Of a stretch of DNA of 64,000 nt, positions 51,994 to 62,032 are shown piece by piece. Every line of letters begins with the position of its first letter. Position 1 is the first letter of the stretch. The DNA comes from CAIZGX01 sp039805165 (lineage in GTDB: Bacteria; Bacteroidota; Bacteroidia; Flavobacteriales_D; Sanyastnellaceae), in the NCBI GenBank assembly GCA_039805165.1, contig JBDLUS010000191.1, positions 6,794-70,793 of the forward strand, in the 5' to 3' direction. The position numbers and the translations under genes were made by a program. The notes beneath the pieces are model-generated. The model did not search any database. It was not told the DNA's origin and saw nothing but the letters and a program-made list of their open reading frames with translations.

Positions 51994-54900
51994 TTACTTT
52001 CCGTGACAAGATTTGTATTTCTTACCTGAACCGCATGGGCACGGTTCGTTACGATTGATTTTAGGATCTGCTACAGCAGGAGCAATGCGTTGCTGGGAAA
52101 CCATCTCACCGGCTTCTTGTGCTTGACTTGCGTGTTGATTCAGGTTTCCAGAGTCTGCTTTCGTAGTCTGAGTTCGCACAACTTCACGCTGAGGAGCCTG
52201 ATTTACTTGGGTTCCAGATGGAAGTTGGCAAGTCAGTAAGAAGTTTGCAATTTCAGCATTGGTCTTCGTAATCATGGTACGGAACAAATCGAAACTTTCT
52301 TTTTTATAGATCAATAGAGGATCTTTTTGCTCGTGTGCAGCGAATTGCACATTGCTTCTCAAATCATCCATTGCACGCAAATGCTCTTTCCAGTTTTGGT
52401 CAATAATGGCAAGCGTAATTCCTTTTTCAAGGGCGCTGATCATTTCTTTTCCTCCTGAAGAATGCGCTTTCTCAAGGTTTACAGCAACTTGAATTCCTTT
52501 TAGACCATTGTTGAATGGAATAGCAATGTTCTGATAACCTTGTGTATTGGTGCGGTATACATTTTCAATTACAGGGAAGGCTTCTTCTGCCAAACTGTCG
52601 ATACGAGAAGTGTATGCCGTAAGGACTGCTTCATATGTTGAGTGAATGACATTCATTTCATTGTCAGAAATGAATTGGTCTTGACTTACAGGAGCTTCAA
52701 TTCCGAAATAACGAAGCAATTCAATTTTATATGCATCATAATTTTTTGCGCTGTGCGCATATGATACAGCAGCCTGAGCCAAATCGTACAACATGTTGTC
52801 GATATCAAGTTTCAAGCGTTCTCCGAAAAGCGCATGCCTTCTGCGTTTGTAGATTACTTCACGCTGTGCATTCATTACGTCATCGAATTCCAACAAACGT
52901 TTACGAATACCGAAGTTGTTCTCTTCTACTTTTTTCTGAGCTCTTTCAATTGAACTCGTAATCATTGAATGTTGAATAACTTCTCCTTCCTTCAGACCAA
53001 GTCTATCCATCATTTTCGCAATGCGATCACTTCCGAATAAACGCATCAAATCATCTTCTAATGAAACGTAGAAAGATGAAGACCCGGGATCGCCTTGACG
53101 TCCAGAACGTCCGCGTAACTGACGGTCAACTCGACGAGAATCGTGACGCTCGGTACCAATGATGGCCAAACCACCTGAATCTTTAACACCTTCACCAAGC
53201 TTAATGTCGGTACCACGACCGGCCATATTTGTAGCAATGGTAACAGTACCGGCCTTACCCGCTAACGATACAATTTCTGCTTCTTTTTGGTGGAGTTTCG
53301 CGTTCAGAACTTGATGATCAATGCCTCGTTGACGAAGCATTCTGCTTAATACTTCTGAAACTTCAACGGTTGTTGTACCAACGAGTACAGGTCTTCCAGC
53401 TTCACGTAATTCAGCTATTTCCTCAATAACCGCGTTGTATTTTTCTCTCTTCGTTTTATAGATTTTATCGTCTTGGTCTTTTCTGGAAATAGGACGATGA
53501 GTAGGAATAATCATAACATCTAACTTGTAGATGTCCCATAATTCACCCGCTTCTGTTTCTGCTGTACCGGTCATACCCGCAAGTTTGTGGTACATGCGGA
53601 AGTAGTTCTGCAAAGTAATCGTAGCATAGGTTTGCGTTGCCGCTTCCACCTTTACATTCTCTTTCGCTTCAATCGCTTGGTGAAGTCCGTCAGAGAATCT
53701 GCGACCTTCCATCATACGTCCGGTTTGCTCGTCAACAATTTTCACCTTGTTGTCCATCACCACGTATTCCTTGTCTCTTTCAAAAAGAGCATAGGCACGA
53801 AGGAGTTGGTTAATTGTATGAATACGTTCACTCTTCACGCTGTAATCGCGCTGAAGTTCTTCCAAAGCACTTACACGCTCGGTGTCGCTTTTTGAAGATT
53901 TTTCAATCGTTGCAATTTCAGTTCCGATATCTGGAAGGACGAAGAAACGCTCGTCTTCCATGTTTTTCGACATCAATTGAATACCCTTGTCGGTTAATTC
54001 AATCTGATTGTTTTTTTCATCAATAACGAAGAACAATTCAGCATCTGCTTTAGGCATTTCACGCTGATTGTCTTGAAGGTATTGCCCTTCCGTTTTTAAA
54101 AGAACGGCTTTGATTCCTTCCTCACTTAAAAATTTAATAAGTGCTTTGTTGCGAGGCAATCCGCGGTAAGCGCGAAGGAGTGCAAGTCCACCCTCTTGAA
54201 GTTCTTCTTTGTTTGGATTGCCTGATTCTGGTTGAAGTTTTTTCTTAGCATCCGTTAAGAAATCCGTAACAGCCGCCTTTTGAGCGTTCATTAGAATTTG
54301 AATCTTTGGCTTTAATGCATCGAATTCTTGCTGATCGCCTTTTGAAGTTGGACCTGATATGATAAGCGGTGTTCTCGCTTCATCAATTAAAACAGAATCG
54401 ACCTCGTCAATAATAGCAAAGTGATGTTTACGTTGAACCAAATGAGAGGCTTCAACAGCCATATTGTCACGCAAATAGTCGAATCCAAACTCGTTGTTTG
54501 TTCCGAAGGTAATGTGAGCACGGTAGGCATTTCTTCTAGCATCAGAGTTAGGCTGATGCTTGTCAACGCAATCTACGCTTAAGCCATGAAATTCATACAA
54601 AGGGCCCATCCACTCAGAGTCACGACGAGCCAAATAGTCGTTCACAGTTACTACGTGAACCCCTTTGTTTGCAAGGGCATTTAAGAAAACTGGAAGTGTT
54701 GCCACTAATGTTTTTCCTTCACCGGTAGCCATTTCCGCGACTTTACCCGTGTGAAGTGCTATACCGCCGATTAATTGAACGTCGTAATGCACCATGTCCC
54801 AGGTGAATCTGTTTCCGGCAGCAGACCAATTGTTTTTCCAAATGGCTTTGTCGCCTTCAATGCGCACATAGTCTTTTGAAGTCTGTGTAGCGAATTCCTT

Positions 54901-55320
54901 ATCGCTGGCATTGGCTGAAACCGTTATCTCTTCATTGTTTTTGAAGATCTCTGCCGTTCGCTTGATGACCGCAAATGCTTCAGGAAGAATTTCCAAAAGC
55001 ACTTTTTCAATTTCTTCGTTAATTACCTTTCTAACCTTATCAACTTCACTATAAATACCTTCTTTTTCCTCTAAGGCATCCAATGGAAGGTCGTCCGCTT
55101 TGGCGTTTAACGCATCAACTTCATCCTCTAAATGTTGAACATGCTTTTGAATGCGAGCCTGCATATCAAGTGACATTCGACGAACGTCGTCAGCACTAGC
55201 ATTTGAAATTGATTCGTAGGCAGATTTGGTGGCTTTAAGAAGCGGTTGAATGGCTTCAAGATCCTTCTCTTTTTTATCTCCGATTATTTTCTTCAGAATG
55301 GTATTCAGCGCTCCAAGCAT
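51994..55320 (-). CDS. secA: preprotein translocase ATPase SecA
   Basis: A 1108-residue motor that pushes preproteins through SecYEG. Visible parts are Walker A (AEMATGEGKTLVATLPVFLN), VHVVTVNDYLARRDSEWMG, FGTNNEFGFDYLRDN, the DEAD-like HHFAIIDEVDSVLIDEARTP, ATNMAGRGTDIKLG and the arginine-finger region RRVDRQLRGRSGRQGDPGSS. A C-terminal zinc-binding tail (NEPCPCGSGKKYKSCHGK) ends the protein. It is about 200 residues longer than E. coli SecA through inserts, including one after the preprotein cross-linking region start (about 340-440). Such lengths are normal in Bacteroidota. Confidence 0.97.
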   Translation of the reverse strand: MLGALNTILKKIIGDKKEKDLEAIQPLLKATKSAYESISNASADDVRRMSLDMQARIQKHVQHLEDEVDALNAKADDLPLDALEEKEGIYSEVDKVRKVINEEIEKVLLEILPEAFAVIKRTAEIFKNNEEITVSANASDKEFATQTSKDYVRIEGDKAIWKNNWSAAGNRFTWDMVHYDVQLIGGIALHTGKVAEMATGEGKTLVATLPVFLNALANKGVHVVTVNDYLARRDSEWMGPLYEFHGLSVDCVDKHQPNSDARRNAYRAHITFGTNNEFGFDYLRDNMAVEASHLVQRKHHFAIIDEVDSVLIDEARTPLIISGPTSKGDQQEFDALKPKIQILMNAQKAAVTDFLTDAKKKLQPESGNPNKEELQEGGLALLRAYRGLPRNKALIKFLSEEGIKAVLLKTEGQYLQDNQREMPKADAELFFVIDEKNNQIELTDKGIQLMSKNMEDERFFVLPDIGTEIATIEKSSKSDTERVSALEELQRDYSVKSERIHTINQLLRAYALFERDKEYVVMDNKVKIVDEQTGRMMEGRRFSDGLHQAIEAKENVKVEAATQTYATITLQNYFRMYHKLAGMTGTAETEAGELWDIYKLDVMIIPTHRPISRKDQDDKIYKTKREKYNAVIEEIAELREAGRPVLVGTTTVEVSEVLSRMLRQRGIDHQVLNAKLHQKEAEIVSLAGKAGTVTIATNMAGRGTDIKLGEGVKDSGGLAIIGTERHDSRRVDRQLRGRSGRQGDPGSSSFYVSLEDDLMRLFGSDRIAKMMDRLGLKEGEVIQHSMITSSIERAQKKVEENNFGIRKRLLEFDDVMNAQREVIYKRRRHALFGERLKLDIDNMLYDLAQAAVSYAHSAKNYDAYKIELLRYFGIEAPVSQDQFISDNEMNVIHSTYEAVLTAYTSRIDSLAEEAFPVIENVYRTNTQGYQNIAIPFNNGLKGIQVAVNLEKAHSSGGKEMISALEKGITLAIIDQNWKEHLRAMDDLRSNVQFAAHEQKDPLLIYKKESFDLFRTMITKTNAEIANFLLTCQLPSGTQVNQAPQREVVRTQTTKADSGNLNQHASQAQEAGEMVSQQRIAPAVADPKINRNEPCPCGSGKKYKSCHGK

Positions 55321-55337
55321 AGGTTCATCAATTAATG

Positions 55338-55351
55338 GTTACAAATGTAAC
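55338..55351 (-). promoter_or_regulatory. secA -7 element inside an inverted repeat
   Basis: The minus strand reads TACATTTG (plus 55342-55349), an exact TAnnTTTG match 21 bases before the secA ATG. It lies within the inverted repeat GTTACA-AA-TGTAAC (55338-55351), so a bound regulator would block it. Confidence 0.45.
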
Positions 55352-55555
55352 GCCTTCTTTCCTTTTTTGAGAGTATAAAAAGCAGTCATTCGGCCTTATG
55401 TCTTAAATAAAAGTGATGCCATAAAATATACCTGAAAATCTGTCACAAAAACAAGAAAAAAAAATTTAAAAGTGCAAATCGCTACGTAGATAAGGGCTTC
55501 AGAGAAATAAGAATTTAATTGTTAAAAACTAGGCCTTCTTGTTAACTGTTTTAAG

Positions 55556-55586
55556 TTGCAATTTCACACTTGATAACGAATCTTTG
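55556..55586 (+). promoter_or_regulatory. promoter candidate for nrdB-nrdA
   Basis: TTG (55556-55558) lies 20 bases before AATCTTTG (55579-55586), a 7/8 match to the -7 consensus. It would give a leader of about 70 bases ahead of the nrdB ATG. Confidence 0.45.
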
Positions 55587-55603
55587 AATTCTCGAATTTC
55601 GGG

Positions 55604-55625
55604 TTTCGTTTTCACTTAAACGAAA
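55604..55625 (+). promoter_or_regulatory. hairpin in the nrdB leader
   Basis: TTTCGTTT (55604-55611) and AAACGAAA (55618-55625) are perfect 8-bp arms around a 6-base loop, in the predicted 5' leader of nrdB about 40 bases before the ATG. No T-run follows, so it is not a terminator. Confidence 0.4.
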
Positions 55626-55664
55626 TAGAAATTAGATTACCAAAACAACTCAAACAACACACTG

Positions 55665-56645
55665 ATGCAGCACCAAGAACCACTTTTGAAGGAGAATCCA
55701 GACAGATTTGTACTTTTTCCTATTGTCCATCAGGACATCTGGCAGATGTACAAAACCTCAGAAGCGAGTTTTTGGACAGCTGAAGAAATTGATTTGAGTG
55801 TTGACTTGGTCGATTGGAATACCAAGTTGAACAACGACGAGCGTCATTTTATTAAGCATGTTTTGGCTTTCTTCGCGGCTAGCGATGGAATCGTTAATGA
55901 AAATTTAGCAGAGAACTTCGTTCGTGAAGTTCAATACACTGAAGCTAAATTTTTCTATGGCTTTCAAATTATGATGGAGAACATTCACAGTGAAACTTAT
56001 TCATTGTTGATTGACACTTACATCAAGGATACTGCAGATAAGAATTATTTATTCAAAGCAATCGACACATTGGATTGCGTGAAGAAGAAAGCAGAGTGGG
56101 CATTGCGTTGGATTAAAGGTGGAACATTCACCGAGCGCCTTGTAGCTTTTGCTGCGGTTGAAGGTATTTTCTTCTCGGGAAGTTTCTGCAGTATTTTCTG
56201 GTTGAAGAAGCGTGGACTTATGCCAGGTCTAACATTCAGTAATGAGTTGATTAGTCGTGACGAAGGAATGCATTGTGATTTTGCTTGTTTGTTGTACAAC
56301 AACCACATTCAAAACAAACTTCCGAAAGAACGTGTTCGCGAAATTATTGAGCAAGCTGTTGCCATTGAGCGTGAGTTCATCACCGATGCGCTTCCTGTTC
56401 GATTGATTGGAATGAACAGCGATTTAATGAGTCAGTACATTGAGTTTGTTGCCGATCGTTTGCTAAACGAGTTGGGTAACGAAAAGATTTATAACAGCAC
56501 GAATCCATTCGACTTCATGGATTTAATAAGTGTGGAAGGTAAAACGAACTTCTTCGAGAAACGCGTTGCGGAGTATCAAAAGGCTGGAGTAAAAGACGGT
56601 CCTTCAGAAGATTCAAGAGCCATTTCATTCTCTGAGGATTTCTAA
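55665..56645 (+). CDS. nrdB: class Ia ribonucleotide reductase small subunit
   Basis: A 326-residue R2 protein that houses the di-iron tyrosyl radical for deoxyribonucleotide synthesis. The ligand pattern is complete: Asp43 in AEEIDLS, Glu105 and His108 in MENIHSETYS with the radical Tyr at about 112, the AAVEGIFFSGSF Glu and the SRDEGMHCDFA Glu/His pair. The style (FYGFQIMMENIHSE) is close to eukaryotic-type R2. It is transcribed with nrdA 34 bases downstream. Confidence 0.96.
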   Translation: MQHQEPLLKENPDRFVLFPIVHQDIWQMYKTSEASFWTAEEIDLSVDLVDWNTKLNNDERHFIKHVLAFFAASDGIVNENLAENFVREVQYTEAKFFYGFQIMMENIHSETYSLLIDTYIKDTADKNYLFKAIDTLDCVKKKAEWALRWIKGGTFTERLVAFAAVEGIFFSGSFCSIFWLKKRGLMPGLTFSNELISRDEGMHCDFACLLYNNHIQNKLPKERVREIIEQAVAIEREFITDALPVRLIGMNSDLMSQYIEFVADRLLNELGNEKIYNSTNPFDFMDLISVEGKTNFFEKRVAEYQKAGVKDGPSEDSRAISFSEDF

Positions 56646-56679
56646 GAAAATTAAGCATTAACGAAAATATAGTACGCAC

Positions 56680-59091
56680 ATGTTTGTAGTAAAAAGAGAC
56701 GGTAGAAAAGAGACAGTTAAATTCGATAAGATCACTGCTCGTATTTCGAAATTATGTTACGGATTGAACCCAATCGTAGATCCATTGAAAATTGCCATGA
56801 AGGTAATTGAAGGGGTTTTCGATGGCGTAACAACGAGCCAATTAGATACGCTTGCTGCTGAAATTGCTGCAACGAATACAACGACACATCCAGACTACGC
56901 CCTTCTTGCATCGCGTATTGCTATTGGAAACTTACATAAGAACACAACGAAATCGTTTTCACAAACGATTACTGATTTGTACAGTTATGTAGATCCGAAA
57001 ACCGGTAAAAGTGCTGGTTTGATTGCTGAAGATGTTTATCAAGTTGTGATGGAAAATGCTCCCTTATTGGATAGCACCATCATTTACGACCGCGATTTTC
57101 AATTCGATTATTTCGGATTTAAGACATTAGAAAAATCATATTTGTTGAAGATGCACGGCAAGGTTGTGGAGCGTCCACAGCACTTGTTCATGCGCGTTGC
57201 GGTTGGAATTCACAAGACAGATTTAGATGAAATTGTGAAGACTTACAACATGATTAGCGAAGGTTGGTTCACGCATGCAACGCCAACACTTTTCAACGCA
57301 GGAACACCGAAGCCTCAAATGAGTTCTTGCTTCCTTATTCAAATGAAAGATGACAGTATCCCAGGTATTTATGATACTTTGAAGCAAACTGCTTTAATTT
57401 CTCAAAGTGCAGGCGGTATTGGTTTGAGCATTCACAATGTGCGTGCAAAAGGTTCTTACATCCGCGGAACAAACGGAACAAGTAACGGTATTGTGCCAAT
57501 GCTTCGTGTATTCAACGATACTGCTCGTTATGTGGATCAGGGAGGTGGAAAGCGTAAAGGTTCTTTCGCTATTTATCTTGAACCATGGCATGCGGATGTT
57601 TATGACTTTTTGGATTTAAGAAAAAACCACGGTAAAGAAGAAGTTCGTGCGCGTGATTTGTTCTACGCACTTTGGATTCCAGATTTGTTCATGCAACGTG
57701 TGAAAGACAATGGAACGTGGACATTGATGTGTCCAAACGAATGTCCAGGACTTTCAGATTGTTGGGGAGAAGAGTTTGAGAAATTGTATACCAAATACGA
57801 GGCTGAAGGAAAGGGAAGAGAGACCATTAAAGCACAAGAGCTTTGGTATAAAATTATCGAATCTCAAATTGAAACAGGTAACCCTTACATGTTATACAAA
57901 GATGCTGCGAATCGCAAGAGTAACCAGCAGAACTTGGGAACCATTAAGAGTTCTAACTTGTGTACAGAGATCATCGAATACACTGCACCAGACGAAATTG
58001 CAGTTTGTAATTTAGGTTCAATTGCGTTGCCGAAATTCGTGAAAGACGGAGCGTTTGATCACGATAAATTGTTTGAGGTGACTTACCAATTGACGGTAAA
58101 CTTGAACAAAATCATTGACGGAAACTACTATCCAGTGCCTGAGACTCGCAATTCAAACATGCGTCACCGTCCAATCGGAATCGGTGTTCAAGGATTGGCA
58201 GATGCGTTTATCTTGATGCGTTTCCCATTCGATTCGGAAGAAGCGAAGAAGTTGAACCGTGAAGTTTTTGAAACGATTTACTATGCATCTTGCACAGCGT
58301 CGAAAGACTTGGCAAGAAGAGACGGTGCATATGAGACCTTCCCAGGATCTCCAGCATCAAAAGGAATTCTTCAATTCGACATGTGGAACGTTACTCCAAC
58401 AGACCGTTGGGAATGGAGTGTGTTGAAAGAAGAAATTTCTAAGTATGGCATGCGCAACAGCTTGTTGTTAGCACCAATGCCAACAGCATCTACAGCACAG
58501 ATCTTAGGAAACAACGAATGTTTCGAGCCGTATACTACGAACATCTATTCAAGAAGAACGTTAGCGGGTGAGTTCATTGTTGTGAATAAGCACTTATTGA
58601 AAGACCTTGTTAATCTAGGTTTGTGGAACGATGGCTTGAAGAACAAATTAATGTCAACGAGCGGATCCGTTCAAAACATCGATGAGATTCCAGATAACTT
58701 GAAAGCGTTGTACAAAACCGCTTGGGAAATTTCTCAACGTGTAGTTATTGACATGGCGGCTGATCGTGGAGCCTATATCTGTCAAAGTCAGTCATTGAAC
58801 ATTTTCATGGAGAATGCAAACTTCGGAAAATTGACTTCGATGCATTTCTATGCATGGGAGAAGGGATTGAAGACGGGAATGTATTACCTAAGAACGAAAG
58901 CGGCTACGGATGCGATTAAGTTTACAGTAGATAAATCTCAACTGTCACAGCCAAAGTCGGCAGTAGTTGCTGAAACTGCTCCAGTGACCGTTAATATGAA
59001 CATTACTCCAGACACACTTTCTCAAAAGAACGTAGATGCGATTGCATGTTCTTTAGACAATCCAGATTCTTGCGAGTCTTGCAGCGGATAA
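56680..59091 (+). CDS. nrdA: class Ia ribonucleotide reductase large subunit
   Basis: An 803-residue R1 protein. An N-terminal ATP-cone (MFVVKRDGRKETVKFDKI, about 1-90) gives allosteric activity control. The barrel has the catalytic set: Cys in PQMSSCFLIQM, the Asn-Leu-Cys-Thr-Glu run in KSSNLCTEIIEY and the partner Cys in IAVCNLGSIAL. The C-terminus ends CESCSG, the mobile thiol pair that re-reduces the active site. The length and order nrdB-nrdA are usual in Bacteroidota. A terminator follows. Confidence 0.97.
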   Translation: MFVVKRDGRKETVKFDKITARISKLCYGLNPIVDPLKIAMKVIEGVFDGVTTSQLDTLAAEIAATNTTTHPDYALLASRIAIGNLHKNTTKSFSQTITDLYSYVDPKTGKSAGLIAEDVYQVVMENAPLLDSTIIYDRDFQFDYFGFKTLEKSYLLKMHGKVVERPQHLFMRVAVGIHKTDLDEIVKTYNMISEGWFTHATPTLFNAGTPKPQMSSCFLIQMKDDSIPGIYDTLKQTALISQSAGGIGLSIHNVRAKGSYIRGTNGTSNGIVPMLRVFNDTARYVDQGGGKRKGSFAIYLEPWHADVYDFLDLRKNHGKEEVRARDLFYALWIPDLFMQRVKDNGTWTLMCPNECPGLSDCWGEEFEKLYTKYEAEGKGRETIKAQELWYKIIESQIETGNPYMLYKDAANRKSNQQNLGTIKSSNLCTEIIEYTAPDEIAVCNLGSIALPKFVKDGAFDHDKLFEVTYQLTVNLNKIIDGNYYPVPETRNSNMRHRPIGIGVQGLADAFILMRFPFDSEEAKKLNREVFETIYYASCTASKDLARRDGAYETFPGSPASKGILQFDMWNVTPTDRWEWSVLKEEISKYGMRNSLLLAPMPTASTAQILGNNECFEPYTTNIYSRRTLAGEFIVVNKHLLKDLVNLGLWNDGLKNKLMSTSGSVQNIDEIPDNLKALYKTAWEISQRVVIDMAADRGAYICQSQSLNIFMENANFGKLTSMHFYAWEKGLKTGMYYLRTKAATDAIKFTVDKSQLSQPKSAVVAETAPVTVNMNITPDTLSQKNVDAIACSLDNPDSCESCSG

Positions 59092-59112
59092 TGTCTTTCG
59101 AGAGAATATTTG

Positions 59113-59139
59113 AAAAGGGGCCGGTATTGGCCCTTTTTT
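59113..59139 (+). terminator. intrinsic terminator of nrdB-nrdA
   Basis: GGGCC (59118-59122) pairs with GGCCC (59129-59133), extended by flanking A and T runs with one bulged G. A six-T run follows. It lies 22 bases after the nrdA stop. Confidence 0.85.
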
Positions 59140-59212
59140 CTTCATTTCATTTTTGATAAGTTCTCTGTGAAAATTACATTTCCTTTTGAAAATGATTGTA
59201 ATTTGTAGTCGT

Positions 59213-62029
59213 ATGAGAAATCTCCTTTTTTGTCTTGTCGCATTATTGACGACTACAACGATGTATTCGCAAACCCTTCGCGGAAAAGTTGTGGAGCAAC
59301 AGAATCAAGCCACGCTGACAGGTGCGGTAGTCTTTCAAAAGGGCACCTCGAATGGAGTAACAACCGATTACGACGGTGAGTTTTCTATTAAAGTTTCGGA
59401 ACTTCCTGCGACATTGGTCGTGAAGTATGTTGGGTTTGCCGATCAAGAGATATTAGTCAAGAATGCAGATTTCATTTTGGTTGAAATGAGTCCGGGAGAT
59501 TTTGGCCCAACGGTAATTATTAAGGATACGCGGGTCACAGAGAAGCAAAAGCAGAATCCACTGACCGTTGAACGAATGGATTTGACGGCTATTAAAAATT
59601 CAGCTTCTGGAAATTTCTATGAGGGCTTGGGGGCTTTGAAGGGTGTAGATCTTACCACTGCGAGTCTGGGATTTCGCGTAATCAACACACGAGGATTTAA
59701 CTCTACCTCACCTGTAAGAAGTTTGCAGTTGATTGATGGGGTTGACAACCAGTCTCCTGGTTTGAATTTCTCTTTAGGTAATTTTCTAGGTGCACCGGAT
59801 TTAGATGTATTCGCTGTTGAAATAGTTCAAGGTGCGAGTAGTGCATTTTACGGCCCTGGCGCATTCAATGGCGTAATTAAAATGGAAACGAAAGATCCAT
59901 TTTTTTATACCGGATTAACAGCACAGTTAAGAGTGGGAGAGAGGCAGTTGGTTGAGCCTTCGGTACGTTTTGCACATGCTTTTTCGAATAAAGAAGGATA
60001 TAAATTCTTAGCATATAAGTTTAATGTTTTTTCATTCAAGGCATTGGATTGGGCAGCGGATAATCAATCTCCGATTTATAATGGAGGATTCTCCTCGAGC
60101 AATCCTGGCAGGTTTGATGCAGTCAATACATACGGTGATGAGTATTATCCGGCAAACAATTACTCAGAAGATCCGAATGGTAAACCGGGGTTAGGAACAT
60201 TTTTCAGAACAGGTTATCGCGAGTCGGATTTGGTAGATTATAATACGAAGAATGTCAAGGCCAATGCTTCTGTGCATTTGCGTTTGAAACCAGAGCTTGA
60301 GGAGAATTCTCCAGAGCTTATTTTTGCAGGAAACGTCGGACAAGGAACAACGGTTTATCAAGGAGACAACCGATTCAGTCTTCGTGACATCTTATTTTTC
60401 CAAGGACGCGTTGAGTTGAAGAAAAAGGACAAGTATTTCATTCGTGTTTATGGAACAGGCGAGAATGCTGGGAATAGTTTTGACCCCTATTTCACGGCAT
60501 TGAAATTACAAGATGCGGCACGATCCGATGAGAACTGGGCAAATGCTTATGTAAAGTATTGGCAAGATTCAATTCGAAATAGAGTATTGGATATGAACTA
60601 TCCTCAATATGTTATCAATCCGAATTATCCAGCAGAACCAAATTTCTTTATTGTTCCAACAGACGCTCAGTATGCTGCCTGGTCAGCGCAAAATGCAGAT
60701 AGTTTGGCATACTATCACCAATTGGTAGAGAATTGGACAAACAATGGAACTGCAGGCATACCCATGGCTGGACAGTTCGGTTTTTTCCAACCTGGATCGT
60801 CACTTTTCAACTCGAATTTCGATCGGATAATTTCTTCCAATAACAATGATGCAGATGGGGGAACACGTTTCTATGACCGTTCCTCCTTGTTTCATACTCA
60901 GGGAGAATATCAGTGGGAAGGAGCGGGATATATCGATTATCGAATAGGCGGGAACGCTCGATTGTATCGCCCGAATTCGGCGGGGACAATTTTTACAGAC
61001 GATGTTGAGAAAATTTACAACTACGAGGGGGGATTGTATTTCGGAGCGACAAGAAAATTCCTAGAGAATAGACTTATCGTTAGTGGAACTCTGCGACTAG
61101 ATAAGAATGTAAATTTCGACGCGTTGGTGAGCCCTGCAGCATCGGTCGTTTTTCAACCCAAGAAAAATCACTATTTAAGAGCATCATTCTCTTCAGCTCT
61201 GAGAAACCCAACGCTTACCGATCAGTATTTGAGCTTGAATGTTGGACCAGCAATTTTGAGCGGAAACTTGAATGGTGTTGATTCTTTAATAACGCTGTCT
61301 AGTTTTAATGCATATCGCAATAGTTTGAATACTGACAGTTTAGTTTATTTCAATATTGACCCTATTCGTCCGGAGCAAGTTAAAACCATGGAGTTGGGCT
61401 ATCGCGCATCTTTCTTCGATCAGAAAGTGTATGTCGATTTAGGCGCGTACTACAGTGTTTACAAGCATTTCATAGGCTACAACATTGGATTAGATGCGAC
61501 GTTTGATCCGATTACGAATCTTCCAGACGAACTTCAAGTTTACCGTTATTCAGCGAACTCAAAGAACACGGTAATAACCCAAGGTGTTAACCTTGGATTG
61601 AATTATTATTTCCATGAGAAACATAGTTTAGGCGGGAATTATTCGTTCAATAGTATCGTTCGCAGTGATGCGAATGACCCTATTATTCCGGCTTTCAATA
61701 CACCAAAGCATAAGTATAATTTGAGCATTACTGGAAACAAGTTGTTTGAATCAAGTAACGGTAATTGTTGGGGATATAGCGTGAATTACAAGTGGATTCA
61801 AGGATATTTGTTTGAAGGTTCACCTCAATTCACGGGTTATATTAACACCTATGATATGGTAGACGTTCAGGTGAATTACAGTCTTATTTCATCTAATACA
61901 TTTATAAAACTAGGTGCCTCCAACGTTTTAAATAACCAACAAGTTCAGGTATACGGCGGACCTTCTATCGGAAGAATGGCTTATCTTAGCCTCCAATATT
62001 CGTTCAATCATCAAAAACAAAATAAATAA
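59213..62029 (+). CDS. TonB-dependent receptor with a CarboxypepD_reg-like N-terminal domain
   Basis: A 938-residue outer-membrane receptor. Signal peptide MRNLLFCLVALLTTTTMYS; a carboxypeptidase-regulatory-like beta domain (about 21-105: LRGKVVEQQNQATLTGAVVF to ILVEMSPG); a plug (about 125-250, with VINTRGFNSTSPVRSLQLID and EIVQGASSAFYGPGAFNGVI); then a 22-strand-type barrel ending YLSLQYSFNHQ. It imports an unknown ligand with TonB energy. ATG 59213 was chosen because it begins the signal peptide. No SusD-like gene follows, so it is not a typical glycan-uptake pair. The next gene starts after 3 bases and encodes a T9SS esterase-like protein. Confidence 0.9.
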   Translation: MRNLLFCLVALLTTTTMYSQTLRGKVVEQQNQATLTGAVVFQKGTSNGVTTDYDGEFSIKVSELPATLVVKYVGFADQEILVKNADFILVEMSPGDFGPTVIIKDTRVTEKQKQNPLTVERMDLTAIKNSASGNFYEGLGALKGVDLTTASLGFRVINTRGFNSTSPVRSLQLIDGVDNQSPGLNFSLGNFLGAPDLDVFAVEIVQGASSAFYGPGAFNGVIKMETKDPFFYTGLTAQLRVGERQLVEPSVRFAHAFSNKEGYKFLAYKFNVFSFKALDWAADNQSPIYNGGFSSSNPGRFDAVNTYGDEYYPANNYSEDPNGKPGLGTFFRTGYRESDLVDYNTKNVKANASVHLRLKPELEENSPELIFAGNVGQGTTVYQGDNRFSLRDILFFQGRVELKKKDKYFIRVYGTGENAGNSFDPYFTALKLQDAARSDENWANAYVKYWQDSIRNRVLDMNYPQYVINPNYPAEPNFFIVPTDAQYAAWSAQNADSLAYYHQLVENWTNNGTAGIPMAGQFGFFQPGSSLFNSNFDRIISSNNNDADGGTRFYDRSSLFHTQGEYQWEGAGYIDYRIGGNARLYRPNSAGTIFTDDVEKIYNYEGGLYFGATRKFLENRLIVSGTLRLDKNVNFDALVSPAASVVFQPKKNHYLRASFSSALRNPTLTDQYLSLNVGPAILSGNLNGVDSLITLSSFNAYRNSLNTDSLVYFNIDPIRPEQVKTMELGYRASFFDQKVYVDLGAYYSVYKHFIGYNIGLDATFDPITNLPDELQVYRYSANSKNTVITQGVNLGLNYYFHEKHSLGGNYSFNSIVRSDANDPIIPAFNTPKHKYNLSITGNKLFESSNGNCWGYSVNYKWIQGYLFEGSPQFTGYINTYDMVDVQVNYSLISSNTFIKLGASNVLNNQQVQVYGGPSIGRMAYLSLQYSFNHQKQNK

Positions 62030-62032
62030 CCT

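Larger units (their letters stand above)
55321..55664. other. 344-base divergent intergenic region between secA and nrdB
   Basis: No open frame or RNA gene was recognised. It holds the secA -7 element with an inverted repeat on the left, an AT-rich centre including an A-run at about 55456-55465, and the nrdB promoter and leader hairpin on the right. No classical NrdR-type box was seen. Confidence 0.6.

Noticed and set aside
55321..55664. tRNA or small RNA gene in the largest gap
   Set aside because: No cloverleaf arms, T-loop sequence or strong terminator was seen; the region is explained as two promoters and AT-rich sequence.
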